DNA of 64,000 nucleotides from Viridibacterium sediminicola. GTDB taxonomy: Bacteria > Pseudomonadota > Gammaproteobacteria > Burkholderiales > Rhodocyclaceae. Where the stretch lies: the NCBI RefSeq assembly GCF_039631295.1, contig NZ_JBDIVE010000002.1, positions 496,001 through 560,000 on the forward strand, written 5' to 3'. Below are positions 45,515 to 53,952 of this stretch, piece by piece. Under the pieces are notes generated by a model. It made no database searches, was not told the DNA's origin, and was given only the letters and a program-made list of their open reading frames with translations. Made by a program: the position numbers and the translations under genes. The first letter of the stretch is position 1. Every line of letters starts with the position of its first letter.

Positions 45515-48202
45515 ATGAGCAGACTTCGCGCCCTACTGCCCCGCACGCTGCAATTGCAGCTGATCCTGATCTTCACACTGCTGTTCGCCAGTTTCACGCT
45601 CGGCTGCATCCTCTACACCACGCATGATCAATACGTCATGCTGGAGCGAACCCTGATCGCCCAGGCGAACTCGCTGAGCCGTGGCCTGGCCGCGTCATCC
45701 GAACAAGCGCTGGCCACCGGCGAGGTGTGGCAACTACAGACGATCCTCAAGCAGGCCAGCCACTACCCCGGCCTGGAGCACATCGATCTGACTGATCCGG
45801 ACGGCATCATCCTGTCCAGCCAAAGCTCGCCAAACAACCCGGGCGCCGCCGCCAAACCGAGGCTGCGCCTGCAAATCCCGGCACAACGTAGCGAATCGAT
45901 ACAGCATGAAGAAGGGCGTCGCCACGGCATCGACATCTGGATCCCGATCGGCGGCGAATCCAACCTGGGCTGGCTGCATACCCGCTTCAGCCTGTCCGTC
46001 GCCGACGAAGCACGCGAGCATCTGTACGAAGACAGTCTGTGGATCGGCCTCAGTGCGCTGATCCTGGCCAGCGGCGCCTTTGTGCTGCTCCTGCGCCGCC
46101 CGATGCAGCAACTCAAGGCGGCGACCGGATTTGCCGCCACCCTGGACGAAGCGCGCGGCGCCGTAGTCAATGCCGATTCCGGCGTCGACGACATCGACCG
46201 CCTGCTCGAAACCCTCAACCGCGCCTCGACCCGGCTGTTCGAACAGCAGCAGGAATTACGCCGCAGCGAAAAGCAGTTCCGCAACGTCGTCGAAGGCCTT
46301 TCCGAGCTGGTGTTCGAAACCGATACGGACCTCAACTGGACCTACCTGAACCCGGCCTGGACCGAGATCACCTGCTACAGCCTGAGCGAAGGCCTTGGCC
46401 ATCCGGTACTCGACTTCATTCCCGCAGACGAAAAACCACGCATCTCGGCCTGCTTCAAACCGCTACGCGAGGGACACATCACCACGCTGCGCGATCAATT
46501 CCGCTACCTTGCCAAGGATGGCAGCGAGCGCACCATGGAAGTCTTTGCGCGGGCCCGGCGCGATGAACTCGGCAACTTTCTGGGCTATTCCGGCTCGATT
46601 ACCGACATCTCGGACCGCAAGGCTGTCGAGCTGGCCATCCTGAGCGCCAAGGAAGCCGCTGAAAACGCCAACCAGGCCAAGAGCGATTTCCTGGCCAATA
46701 TGAGCCATGAAATCCGCACGCCGATGAACGCCGTCATTGGCATGACCCAGCTGATGCTGGACACCGAACTGGACGCCCAGCAACGCGAATTCATGGAGCT
46801 GATCCAGAACTCGGCCGACTCACTACTGAGCATCATTGACGATGTGCTGGATTTCTCCAAGGTCGAATCCGGCCACATGCAATTCGAGCATACGCCGTTC
46901 AGCCTGCGTGAATACGTCGACAGCACGGTAGCTACGCTGCGCCAGCGCGCCAATAGCCAGGGACTGCAGCTGAGCAGCACCGTCGCCGAGGACATCCCCG
47001 ACACCCTGCGTGGCGATCCGCACCGGCTGCGCCAGGTACTGCTCAACCTGCTCTCCAACGCGGTCAAGTTCACCGCGCAAGGCAGCGTCGCGGTCAGCGT
47101 GAGCATCGAATCGCACAGTGAAACGCAGATCCAGCTGCGCTTTGCGGTGAGTGACACCGGCATCGGCATCCCCGCCGACAAGGCTGACTACATTTTCGAC
47201 AGCTTCTTCCAGGCCGACAGCTCAACCACGCGGCGCTATGGCGGCACCGGGCTCGGCCTGGCGATCTGCAAGCGCCTGGTCAGCGGCATGGGCGGACGTA
47301 TCTGGGTCGACAGCCAGGCGGGCCAGGGCAGCACATTTTTCTTCACCGCGCAGTTGGGCATTGAAGATGTACTCAGCACACATCTGGACGTGCTGGACCT
47401 GGGCGACGCCAAGCCCGAACAGCACCTGAACCTGCTGCTGACCGAAGACAACCCGGTCAATCGCACGGTCGCCACGCACATGCTCGAGAGCCTAGGCCAC
47501 CGCGTCAGTTGCGCCCACAATGGTCTGGAGTGCGTCGAGCGTTTGCGTGGCGAGCACCACTTCGATGCGGTACTGATGGACCTGCAAATGCCACTCATGG
47601 ACGGCCTCACGGCCTGCCGCACGCTGCGCGAGGAAGCGCGCCGCGCCGGTCGCGCACGCCTACCGGTGATTGCGATGACCGCGCACGCTACCCAGGCTGA
47701 TCAGGAACGCTGCATTGCGGCCGGCATGGACGGCTTCATCACCAAACCCGTGCTGCGCGACGCCTTGCGCGCCGAGCTGACGCGGGTACTCGGACATTCA
47801 ACTGCTACGGCGACCACTCACATGACACCGATACCCGATACCACCGCACCGGATGCAGGCCCGGCTTTCGACCGCGCCTGGATGCTCGAACAGATCGGTC
47901 AGGACGAAGAGCTGATGCATGAGGTGATCGGCATTTTCCTGGGCAGCTACGAGGAGCTGGAAGGCCAGCTCACACGCGCCAGCAATGCCCAAGCACTGCG
48001 CGAGGCAGCGCATGCCATCAAGGGCGCAGTGAGTAACTTCGGCGCGCATGCAGCCGTGGCAGCTGCCTTGCAGCTGGAGCTTGCCGCCAAGGGCGGCAGC
48101 CAGCCCGCTGACGCTCTGGAACTGAGCCAGCAACTGCTGGCCGAAATGGGCCAACTCAAGCTTGAACTAGAGCTTGAGCAGTCCCAGGCGGCCAGCCGCT
48201 AA
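45515..48202 (+). CDS. Hybrid sensor histidine kinase with PAS, receiver and Hpt domains
   Basis: An 895-residue membrane sensor. TM1 (about 13-35) and TM2 (about 174-192) bracket a periplasmic domain of about 140 residues. A HAMP-like linker, a PAS domain (255-375), HisKA with NMSHEIRTPMNAVIGM (His about 396), HATPase (480-615), a receiver (Asp in AVLMDLQMPLMDG, about 688) and a C-terminal Hpt domain (His in AHAIKGAVSNFG, about 832) follow. This matches RpfC-like phosphorelay kinases paired with HD-GYP regulators, but the sensor is different and no rpfF is near. Signal unknown. Confidence 0.9.
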   Translation: MSRLRALLPRTLQLQLILIFTLLFASFTLGCILYTTHDQYVMLERTLIAQANSLSRGLAASSEQALATGEVWQLQTILKQASHYPGLEHIDLTDPDGIILSSQSSPNNPGAAAKPRLRLQIPAQRSESIQHEEGRRHGIDIWIPIGGESNLGWLHTRFSLSVADEAREHLYEDSLWIGLSALILASGAFVLLLRRPMQQLKAATGFAATLDEARGAVVNADSGVDDIDRLLETLNRASTRLFEQQQELRRSEKQFRNVVEGLSELVFETDTDLNWTYLNPAWTEITCYSLSEGLGHPVLDFIPADEKPRISACFKPLREGHITTLRDQFRYLAKDGSERTMEVFARARRDELGNFLGYSGSITDISDRKAVELAILSAKEAAENANQAKSDFLANMSHEIRTPMNAVIGMTQLMLDTELDAQQREFMELIQNSADSLLSIIDDVLDFSKVESGHMQFEHTPFSLREYVDSTVATLRQRANSQGLQLSSTVAEDIPDTLRGDPHRLRQVLLNLLSNAVKFTAQGSVAVSVSIESHSETQIQLRFAVSDTGIGIPADKADYIFDSFFQADSSTTRRYGGTGLGLAICKRLVSGMGGRIWVDSQAGQGSTFFFTAQLGIEDVLSTHLDVLDLGDAKPEQHLNLLLTEDNPVNRTVATHMLESLGHRVSCAHNGLECVERLRGEHHFDAVLMDLQMPLMDGLTACRTLREEARRAGRARLPVIAMTAHATQADQERCIAAGMDGFITKPVLRDALRAELTRVLGHSTATATTHMTPIPDTTAPDAGPAFDRAWMLEQIGQDEELMHEVIGIFLGSYEELEGQLTRASNAQALREAAHAIKGAVSNFGAHAAVAAALQLELAAKGGSQPADALELSQQLLAEMGQLKLELELEQSQAASR

Positions 48203-48207
48203 GCGCC

Positions 48208-48912
48208 TCAGAGACCTTCGGCCGCCTGACGGATCTCGTCAACACCGAGGTGGCGAACATCGCGGCCGCGCACCAGAAACACCACATGCTGCGCCACGTT
48301 CTTGGCGTGATCGCCGATGCGCTCGAGTGCCTTGGCGGCGAACAGGATGTCGATACTGCGCGAAATGGTGCGCGGATCTTCCATCATGTAGGTGATCAGC
48401 TGACGCATCACACCCTTGAATTCGCCATCGACATCCTTGTCCTGCGACACCACTTCGGCGGCAGCAATCACATCGAGGCGCGCCATCGAATCGAGCCCCT
48501 TGCGCAGCAGTTCGATGGCCAGATTACCCAGATGCTGCAATTGAACACGCGGCGTCGTGGCGATGGCATCCGGCGTGTGGATGGCGCGGGCCACCTTGGC
48601 GATCTTCTTGGCTTCATCGCCCACGCGCTCCAGATCGGTCACCACGCGTGACACGGCGAGGATAGAGCGCAGATCATTGGCCGCCGGCTGACGCTTGGCG
48701 ATGATGTTGGCGCAAGCCTCGTCTAGGTCCACTTCCAGTTCATTGACGCGGCGATCATTCTCGATCACCCGGTCAATCGTCGCCTGGTCGCCGGTCAGCA
48801 TACCTTCGAGCGCCTTGACGACCTGCAGCTCCACGTAACCGCCCATCTGCAGCACACGCGTACGAATGCTCTCAAGCTCGACGTCGTACTGGCGAACTGT
48901 GTGATCAGACAT
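48208..48912 (-). CDS. phoU: Phosphate transport/regulation protein PhoU
   Basis: A 234-residue helical protein made of two related three-helix domains. Each has the acidic metal-binding pattern, seen in ENDRRVNELEVDLDEAC and in the equivalent position of the second half. PhoU restrains PhoR and the Pst transporter when phosphate is plentiful. AAGGAG lies upstream of the ATG at 48912. The pst genes are not in the window; phoU follows rpiA here. Confidence 0.94.
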   Translation of the reverse strand: MSDHTVRQYDVELESIRTRVLQMGGYVELQVVKALEGMLTGDQATIDRVIENDRRVNELEVDLDEACANIIAKRQPAANDLRSILAVSRVVTDLERVGDEAKKIAKVARAIHTPDAIATTPRVQLQHLGNLAIELLRKGLDSMARLDVIAAAEVVSQDKDVDGEFKGVMRQLITYMMEDPRTISRSIDILFAAKALERIGDHAKNVAQHVVFLVRGRDVRHLGVDEIRQAAEGL

Positions 48913-48997
48913 GTTGATCTCTCCTTGATGTGGCGTAACGGCTCCACACGGGAGCACAAAGCAGCCCAGTGTGCATCATCCGCATGACCGCAATATT

Positions 48998-49660
48998 TCA
49001 GTTCCGTAACATTGTGCGCACGCCCTGCGCCGTCGCCAGCAACAGCACATCGGCGGGACGCTGGGCAAAGATGCCGTTGGTGACGACACCGACGATATTG
49101 TTGAGCTGCGCCTCGAAGGCTTCCGGCTCGGTGATGCGCAGTCCGCGCACATCGACGATGGCATTGCCATTGTCGGTCACCACGCCGGCGCGCACGCTCG
49201 GCGTACCGCCCAGCGCAGTCAGCGCGCGCAAGACCTGGGCCGTAGCCATCGGGATCACTTCAATCGGCAGCGGAAAGGCGCCCAGCGTGTCCACCAGCTT
49301 GCTGCCGTCGCAAATACAGACGAAGCGCTGCGCCACCGCCGCGACAATTTTCTCGCGCGTCAGCGCCGCCCCGCCGCCCTTGACCATGCACAGGCGTCCG
49401 TCCACTTCATCAGCGCCATCGATATAGACCGACAGCTCGCTGACATCATTGAGATCGAACAGCGCAATACCGTGTGCGCGCAAACGGGCTGCGCTGGTTT
49501 CGGAACTGGCGACCGCACCACGGATGCGATCCTTCATCTGGGCCAGACCATCGATGAAGAAATTGGCGGTTGAGCCAGTGCCCACGCCGATGATCTGGCC
49601 CTCCGGCACATAAGCCAGGGCAGCGTTTGCAACAGAGCGTTTCAGATCATCCTGATTCAT
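48998..49660 (-). CDS. rpiA: Ribose-5-phosphate isomerase A
   Basis: A 220-residue pentose-phosphate enzyme that interconverts ribose 5-phosphate and ribulose 5-phosphate. The phosphate-binding start IIGVGTGSTANFFIDGL, the DGADEVD active-site segment and the KGGGAALTREKIVA segment with the catalytic Glu are intact. It is upstream of phoU on the same strand with an 85-base gap. Confidence 0.96.
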   Translation of the reverse strand: MNQDDLKRSVANAALAYVPEGQIIGVGTGSTANFFIDGLAQMKDRIRGAVASSETSAARLRAHGIALFDLNDVSELSVYIDGADEVDGRLCMVKGGGAALTREKIVAAVAQRFVCICDGSKLVDTLGAFPLPIEVIPMATAQVLRALTALGGTPSVRAGVVTDNGNAIVDVRGLRITEPEAFEAQLNNIVGVVTNGIFAQRPADVLLLATAQGVRTMLRN

Positions 49661-49775
49661 ACACGACCTACATCAACTATGCGATGCTCGCATTGTAGTG
49701 GAAGCGCCGCATGCGCGAACGCAGGCAGCGCGACGAGACAACAACAGCAACCCCAAAACCGATGCGGAGGACTTC

Positions 49776-50198
49776 ATGAGCTTGTTCGGACAACTGGCAG
49801 GTCAATTACTCAACAGCGCCCTCGGCGGCGGCGCCCAGCAAGGCGCCAGCCCCTTGCTGCAGATCGCAGCAAGCCTGCTGGAGAGCCAGGGCGGCCTCGG
49901 TGGCCTGTTGCAAAAATTCAATGCTGCAGGTCTGGGCGAACAAGCTGCGTCCTGGGTCAGCACAGGAGAGAATCTGCCCATCGACGCCAGCCAGCTGAGC
50001 CAGGCCCTGGGTCAAGGCACACTTGCCGATCTGGCAGGCCAGTTTGGCCTGCCGGCCGATCAGGTCTCGGGCGGACTGGCGCAGCTGCTGCCCAAGCTGA
50101 TCGACAAAGTCACCCCGAACGGCAGCACCGAGGGCTCGGAAGCGCTGATCCAGCAAGGGCTCAGCCTGCTCGGCGGGCTGCTCGGCAAAACAGCCTGA
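49776..50198 (+). CDS. DUF937/YidB-like protein
   Basis: A 140-residue protein rich in Gly, Leu and Gln. Features are the start LFGQLAGQLLNSALGGG, an ASWVSTGENLPIDASQLSQAL segment and LPADQVSGGLAQLLPKLID, which match the YidB/DUF937 family of unknown function. A GGAGG site precedes the ATG at 49776. It is divergent from rpiA and convergent with the thiolase gene. Confidence 0.8.
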   Translation: MSLFGQLAGQLLNSALGGGAQQGASPLLQIAASLLESQGGLGGLLQKFNAAGLGEQAASWVSTGENLPIDASQLSQALGQGTLADLAGQFGLPADQVSGGLAQLLPKLIDKVTPNGSTEGSEALIQQGLSLLGGLLGKTA

Positions 50199-50207
50199 AC
50201 ATAGCAG

Positions 50208-50245
50208 GCAAAAAAACGGCGCGGTTACCCGCGCCGTTTCTCATA
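50208..50245 (-). terminator. Terminator between the DUF937 and thiolase genes (bidirectional)
   Basis: AAACGGCGCGG (50214-50224) pairs with CCGCGCCGTTT (50229-50239) around TTAC. On the minus strand it is followed by more T, best suited to the thiolase gene; on the plus strand by a short TTTCTC. Confidence 0.85.
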
Positions 50246-50263
50246 CTACGTGAAACAAACGCC

Positions 50264-51439
50264 TCAGCGCTCGATGGCCATTGCCACGCCCATGCCACCA
50301 CCAATGCACAGCGTTGCAAAACCCTTCTTGACATCACGACGCTGCATTTCGTGCAACAAGGTGACCAGGATGCGGCAGCCTGAAGCACCAATCGGGTGAC
50401 CCAGCGCAATCGCCCCGCCATTGACGTTGATCTTTTCGGGATTCCAGCCCAGCTCCTTGTTGACCGCCAGCGCCTGCGCGGCGAAGGCTTCATTGCCCTC
50501 GATCAGGTCGGGCGTATCGATGGTCCAGCCAGCTTTTTGCAGCGCGCGACGCGAAGCCGGAGCCGGGCCGATGCCCATGATCGCAGGGTCGACACCTGCC
50601 GTGGCGTAGCTGGCGATCACGCCGAGGATCGGCAGACCCAGCGCACGCGCCTTCGACTCAGTCATCACCATCACGGCAGCTGCGCCGTCGTTGATACCTG
50701 AGGCATTCCCTGCTGTCACCGTCCCGGCCTTGTCGAAAGCCGGGCGCAAGGCGGCCAGCGATTCGACCGTGGTCCCCGCCTTGATGTACTCGTCGCTGTC
50801 AAAAACGGTATCGCCTTTCTTGCCGGGGATCACCACCGGCACGATCTCGTCCTTGAACTTGCCAGCCTTCTGCGCAGCCTCAGCCTTCTGTTGCGAGCCA
50901 GCCGAAAAAGCATCCTGCTCTTCGCGCGTCAGACCGTATTTCTTGGCCAGATTTTCAGCCGTCACACCCATGTGATACTGGTTATAGATGTCCCACAGCC
51001 CATCGTGCACCATGGTGTCGACGAGCTTTGCGTCGCCCATGCGGAAGCCATCACGCGAGCCATTGAGCACATGCGGACTGGCCGACATGTTTTCCTGACC
51101 ACCGGCGATGACGATCTCGGCATCACCGCTCTTGATCGCCTGCGCGGCCAGCATCACGGCGCGCAAACCCGAGCCGCAGACCATATTGATGGTCATCCCC
51201 GGCACACCTTCGGGCAGACCAGCGCGAATCACCGCCTGGCGCGCAGGGTTTTGCCCGACACCGGCCGTCAGCACCTGCCCCAGCAGCACATCGCTCACCT
51301 GCTCCGGCGCCACGCCGGTACGCGCCAACAAGGCGCGAATGACCGTCGCGCCCAGCTCAGCCGCGGGCACCTTGGCCAGAGATCCACCAAATTTGCCTAC
51401 TGCTGTTCGTGCTGCACCAACAATAACAACGTTTTCCAT
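50264..51439 (-). CDS. Acetyl-CoA acetyltransferase (thiolase)
   Basis: A 391-residue biosynthetic-type thiolase that makes acetoacetyl-CoA from two acetyl-CoA or the reverse. Catalytic residues are Cys88 in NMVCGSG, His in GGAIALGHPIGASG and the second Cys in LCIGGGMG. It could serve polyhydroxybutyrate synthesis (PhaA) or ketone/fatty-acid breakdown (AtoB); no phaB or phaC is adjacent to decide. It is divergent from the metallophosphoesterase gene with about 135 bases between starts. Confidence 0.93.
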   Translation of the reverse strand: MENVVIVGAARTAVGKFGGSLAKVPAAELGATVIRALLARTGVAPEQVSDVLLGQVLTAGVGQNPARQAVIRAGLPEGVPGMTINMVCGSGLRAVMLAAQAIKSGDAEIVIAGGQENMSASPHVLNGSRDGFRMGDAKLVDTMVHDGLWDIYNQYHMGVTAENLAKKYGLTREEQDAFSAGSQQKAEAAQKAGKFKDEIVPVVIPGKKGDTVFDSDEYIKAGTTVESLAALRPAFDKAGTVTAGNASGINDGAAAVMVMTESKARALGLPILGVIASYATAGVDPAIMGIGPAPASRRALQKAGWTIDTPDLIEGNEAFAAQALAVNKELGWNPEKINVNGGAIALGHPIGASGCRILVTLLHEMQRRDVKKGFATLCIGGGMGVAMAIER

Positions 51440-51573
51440 GATCTCTCCTGATCGGACTTAAGCCTGCAAGCATCTTAACCCAAGCCATTGCATGCGCGCA
51501 GCGAGGGGATTTCCAGTATGTCGCGCAGATGACACGTCATGACACTGCAACAATCGGTCCAGAAAATGCCGCC

Positions 51574-52356
51574 ATGCCTCGCGTACGGACCGTTTTCCTG
51601 TCGGACATCCATCTCGGCACTCGCGCTTGTCAGGCCGAGCGCTTGCTGGACTTTCTCCGCGAACACCCCGCTGATCATGTTTTCCTGATCGGCGACATCA
51701 TCGATTTCTGGGCCATGAAGCGCTCGATCAGCTGGAGCACCGCGCAAAACACCGTGGTGCAAAAGCTGCTGCGGCGCGCGCGTCACGGCGAAGCGGTGAC
51801 CTTCATCCCGGGCAATCACGACGAAGCCTTGCGCGCTTACTGCGGCACTGACTTCGGCGGCATCCGTGTCGAACGCGAATGGGTGCACCAGCTGGCCGAT
51901 GGCAAGCGCTTCCTGTTGGTGCATGGCGACGAATACGATCAGGTCACGCGCTACCACAAGTGGGTCGCCATCCTTGGCGACATTGCCTACAACCTGCTGG
52001 TGCGCATCAATATCTGGCTATCCTGGCTGCGGCGGCAACTCGGTCTGTCGGGTTACTGGTCGCTGGCCGGCTATGCCAAGCGCAAGGTCAAAACAGCACT
52101 GCAGTTCATCTTCGACTTCGAGGAAAGCGTCGTGCACAGCGCACGCGCACGCGGACTTGACGGCGTCATCTGTGGCCACATCCACTGGGCGGCGATCCGC
52201 GAAATGAATGGGCTCACCTACGTCAATTGTGGCGACTGGGTCGATAGCTGTACCGGCATCGTCGAGCATCTGGACGGCCGTCTCGAACTGGTGAGCTGGA
52301 TCTCGGCCACCGTAGCGGAACACTCACTCGAAGAAGCGCTCGCTGGAGAATCCTGA
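51574..52356 (+). CDS. Calcineurin-like metallophosphoesterase (LpxH-related, PlcP-like)
   Basis: A 260-residue metal-dependent phosphoesterase with the full motif set: LSDIHLG, GDIIDFW, GNHDE, VHGDEYD and GHIHWA. It is commonly labelled UDP-2,3-diacylglucosamine diphosphatase, but its extended middle part (YHKWVAILGDIAYNLLVRIN) resembles the PlcP phospholipase-C branch that frees diacylglycerol from phospholipids during phosphate limitation. That assignment is from remembered resemblance and from context: it is translationally adjacent to a glycosyltransferase, with dgkA and a second glycosyltransferase next. True LpxH is the main alternative. ATG 51574 chosen; 51529 is an alternative. Confidence 0.8.
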   Translation: MPRVRTVFLSDIHLGTRACQAERLLDFLREHPADHVFLIGDIIDFWAMKRSISWSTAQNTVVQKLLRRARHGEAVTFIPGNHDEALRAYCGTDFGGIRVEREWVHQLADGKRFLLVHGDEYDQVTRYHKWVAILGDIAYNLLVRINIWLSWLRRQLGLSGYWSLAGYAKRKVKTALQFIFDFEESVVHSARARGLDGVICGHIHWAAIREMNGLTYVNCGDWVDSCTGIVEHLDGRLELVSWISATVAEHSLEEALAGES

Positions 52357-53544
52357 ATGCGCGTACTGATGTTGTCCGATGTGTACTTCCCACGCGTCAA
52401 TGGCGTATCGACCGCAATCCAGACCTATCGCCGCCAGCTCTCGCGGATTGGCATCGACAGCGTACTGGTCGCCCCGCATTACGGTAACGAAGCGGCGGAA
52501 GCCGATGTCCATCGCCTGCCCTCGTGGAGCGTGCCGATGGACCGCGAAGACCGCTTCGTGCGCCCCGATCACTTCAAGGCGGCAGCACTGGAAGCCGCAC
52601 GCGATTGCGACATCATCCATATCCAGACGCCGTTCTGCGCGCATGGCGCCGGCATCAAGGCCGCACGCACGCTGAATCGGCCGGTGCTGGCCAGCTACCA
52701 CACGCTGTTCGAGGAATACCTGCACCACTACGCGCCAGCCGTTCCTGCGTCATGGCTGCGTGGCCTGGCGCGCATGATCTCGCGCCAGCAATGCAATGCG
52801 CTGGATGCCGTCATCGTTCCCTCCTCGCCGATGCTGCAACGCCTGCAGTCCTACGGCGTCGCACGGCCGATGCATATCCTGCCCACCGGCATCCCGCTGC
52901 GCAGCTTTGCCGGTGGCATGCGGGAGCGCTTCCGCGCGCATTACCAGATCGAAGCGGATCGCCCGGTTGCGCTGTATGTCGGTCGCGCCGCCCACGAGAA
53001 GAACATCGACTTCCTGATCGAAGCGCTGCGCCATGCCTTGCAGAAAAAACCCCGCCTGCTGCTGCTCATCGCCGGCGAAGGCCCGGCCCTCGAACACTTG
53101 CGCGACAAAGCGCAGACCCTGGGCCTGAACGATTCGATACGCTTTGTCGGCTACCTTGATCGCGACAGCGAACTGCCCGACTGCTACGCGGCGGCAGACG
53201 TCTTTGTCTTCGCCTCACGCACCGAAACCCAAGGCTTGGTGCTGCTCGAAGCGATGGCCGCTGGCTTGCCGGTGATCGCCCTGGCCGAGATGGGCACCTG
53301 CGACATCCTCACCGCCGCATCGGGCGCCATCGCACCGGTGGCGCAGGAAGAAGCCTTCGCACAAGCGCTGGTGCGCGTGATCGGCGATCCCGCCTTGCAA
53401 ACCGAGATGCGCGAGAAAGGGCGCCAGTGGGCGGCACAGTGGTCCGATGCTGCACTGACAGAAAAGCTGGCGGACTTGTACCGCTCGCTGCTGTCCCAGA
53501 GAATAAACGAGCCAGACTTGGCCAAACGCGCAGCACATGCCTGA
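52357..53544 (+). CDS. GT4-type glycosyltransferase (first of pair)
   Basis: A 395-residue GT-B retaining glycosyltransferase. The N-terminal acceptor domain begins MLSDVYFPRVNGVSTAIQTY; the C-terminal donor domain has YVGRAAHEKNIDFL and the E-x7-E motif in RTETQGLVLLEAMAAGLPV. The start codon directly follows the stop of the metallophosphoesterase gene. Similar proteins transfer mannose or glucose to diacylglycerol or to phosphatidylinositol-type lipids; the acceptor here is not shown. The operon suggests a lipid acceptor. Confidence 0.85.
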   Translation: MRVLMLSDVYFPRVNGVSTAIQTYRRQLSRIGIDSVLVAPHYGNEAAEADVHRLPSWSVPMDREDRFVRPDHFKAAALEAARDCDIIHIQTPFCAHGAGIKAARTLNRPVLASYHTLFEEYLHHYAPAVPASWLRGLARMISRQQCNALDAVIVPSSPMLQRLQSYGVARPMHILPTGIPLRSFAGGMRERFRAHYQIEADRPVALYVGRAAHEKNIDFLIEALRHALQKKPRLLLLIAGEGPALEHLRDKAQTLGLNDSIRFVGYLDRDSELPDCYAAADVFVFASRTETQGLVLLEAMAAGLPVIALAEMGTCDILTAASGAIAPVAQEEAFAQALVRVIGDPALQTEMREKGRQWAAQWSDAALTEKLADLYRSLLSQRINEPDLAKRAAHA

Positions 53545-53571
53545 TCAACAGGCGTCCCCTACGGAGAACAC

Positions 53572-53952
53572 ATGGAAAGCCCGTTCAAAGGCAAGACAGG
53601 CCTGACCCGCCTGTTCAATGCCCTGCACTACTCGATTGATGGTTTGCGCGATGCCTATCGCCTTGAAGACGCCTTCCGGCAAGAGGTCCTGCTGGCCATC
53701 ATCCTCATCCCGCTGGCGATCTGCCTGCCGGTCTCCGGCGTCGCCCATGCGCTGATGATCGGCAGCGTGCTGCTGGTGCTGATCGTCGAACTGATCAACT
53801 CGGCCGTCGAAGCCACCGTCGACCGCGTCGGCCTGGAACACCACCGTCTCTCCAAACGCGCCAAGGACATCGGCAGCGCGGCCGTGCTGGTCGCCCTCGT
53901 CAATGTCATCGCGGTATGGAGCTGTGTGATTTTTGGAGAACTCATCAGATGA
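53572..53952 (+). CDS. dgkA: Diacylglycerol kinase
   Basis: A 126-residue integral membrane kinase with three membrane helices that phosphorylates diacylglycerol to phosphatidic acid. The conserved active-site stretch VELINSAVEATVDRV and the following KRAKDIGSAAV are diagnostic. It lies between two glycosyltransferase genes and overlaps the second by ATGA. Its usual job is to recycle diacylglycerol produced by membrane-derived oligosaccharide synthesis; here the adjacent genes may make or use diacylglycerol. Confidence 0.95.
   Translation: MESPFKGKTGLTRLFNALHYSIDGLRDAYRLEDAFRQEVLLAIILIPLAICLPVSGVAHALMIGSVLLVLIVELINSAVEATVDRVGLEHHRLSKRAKDIGSAAVLVALVNVIAVWSCVIFGELIR

Noticed and set aside
51529..51545. 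Pho box before the phosphoesterase gene
   Set aside because: The repeat period is 10 rather than 11 bases and the orientation is reversed, so I list it only as a direct repeat.
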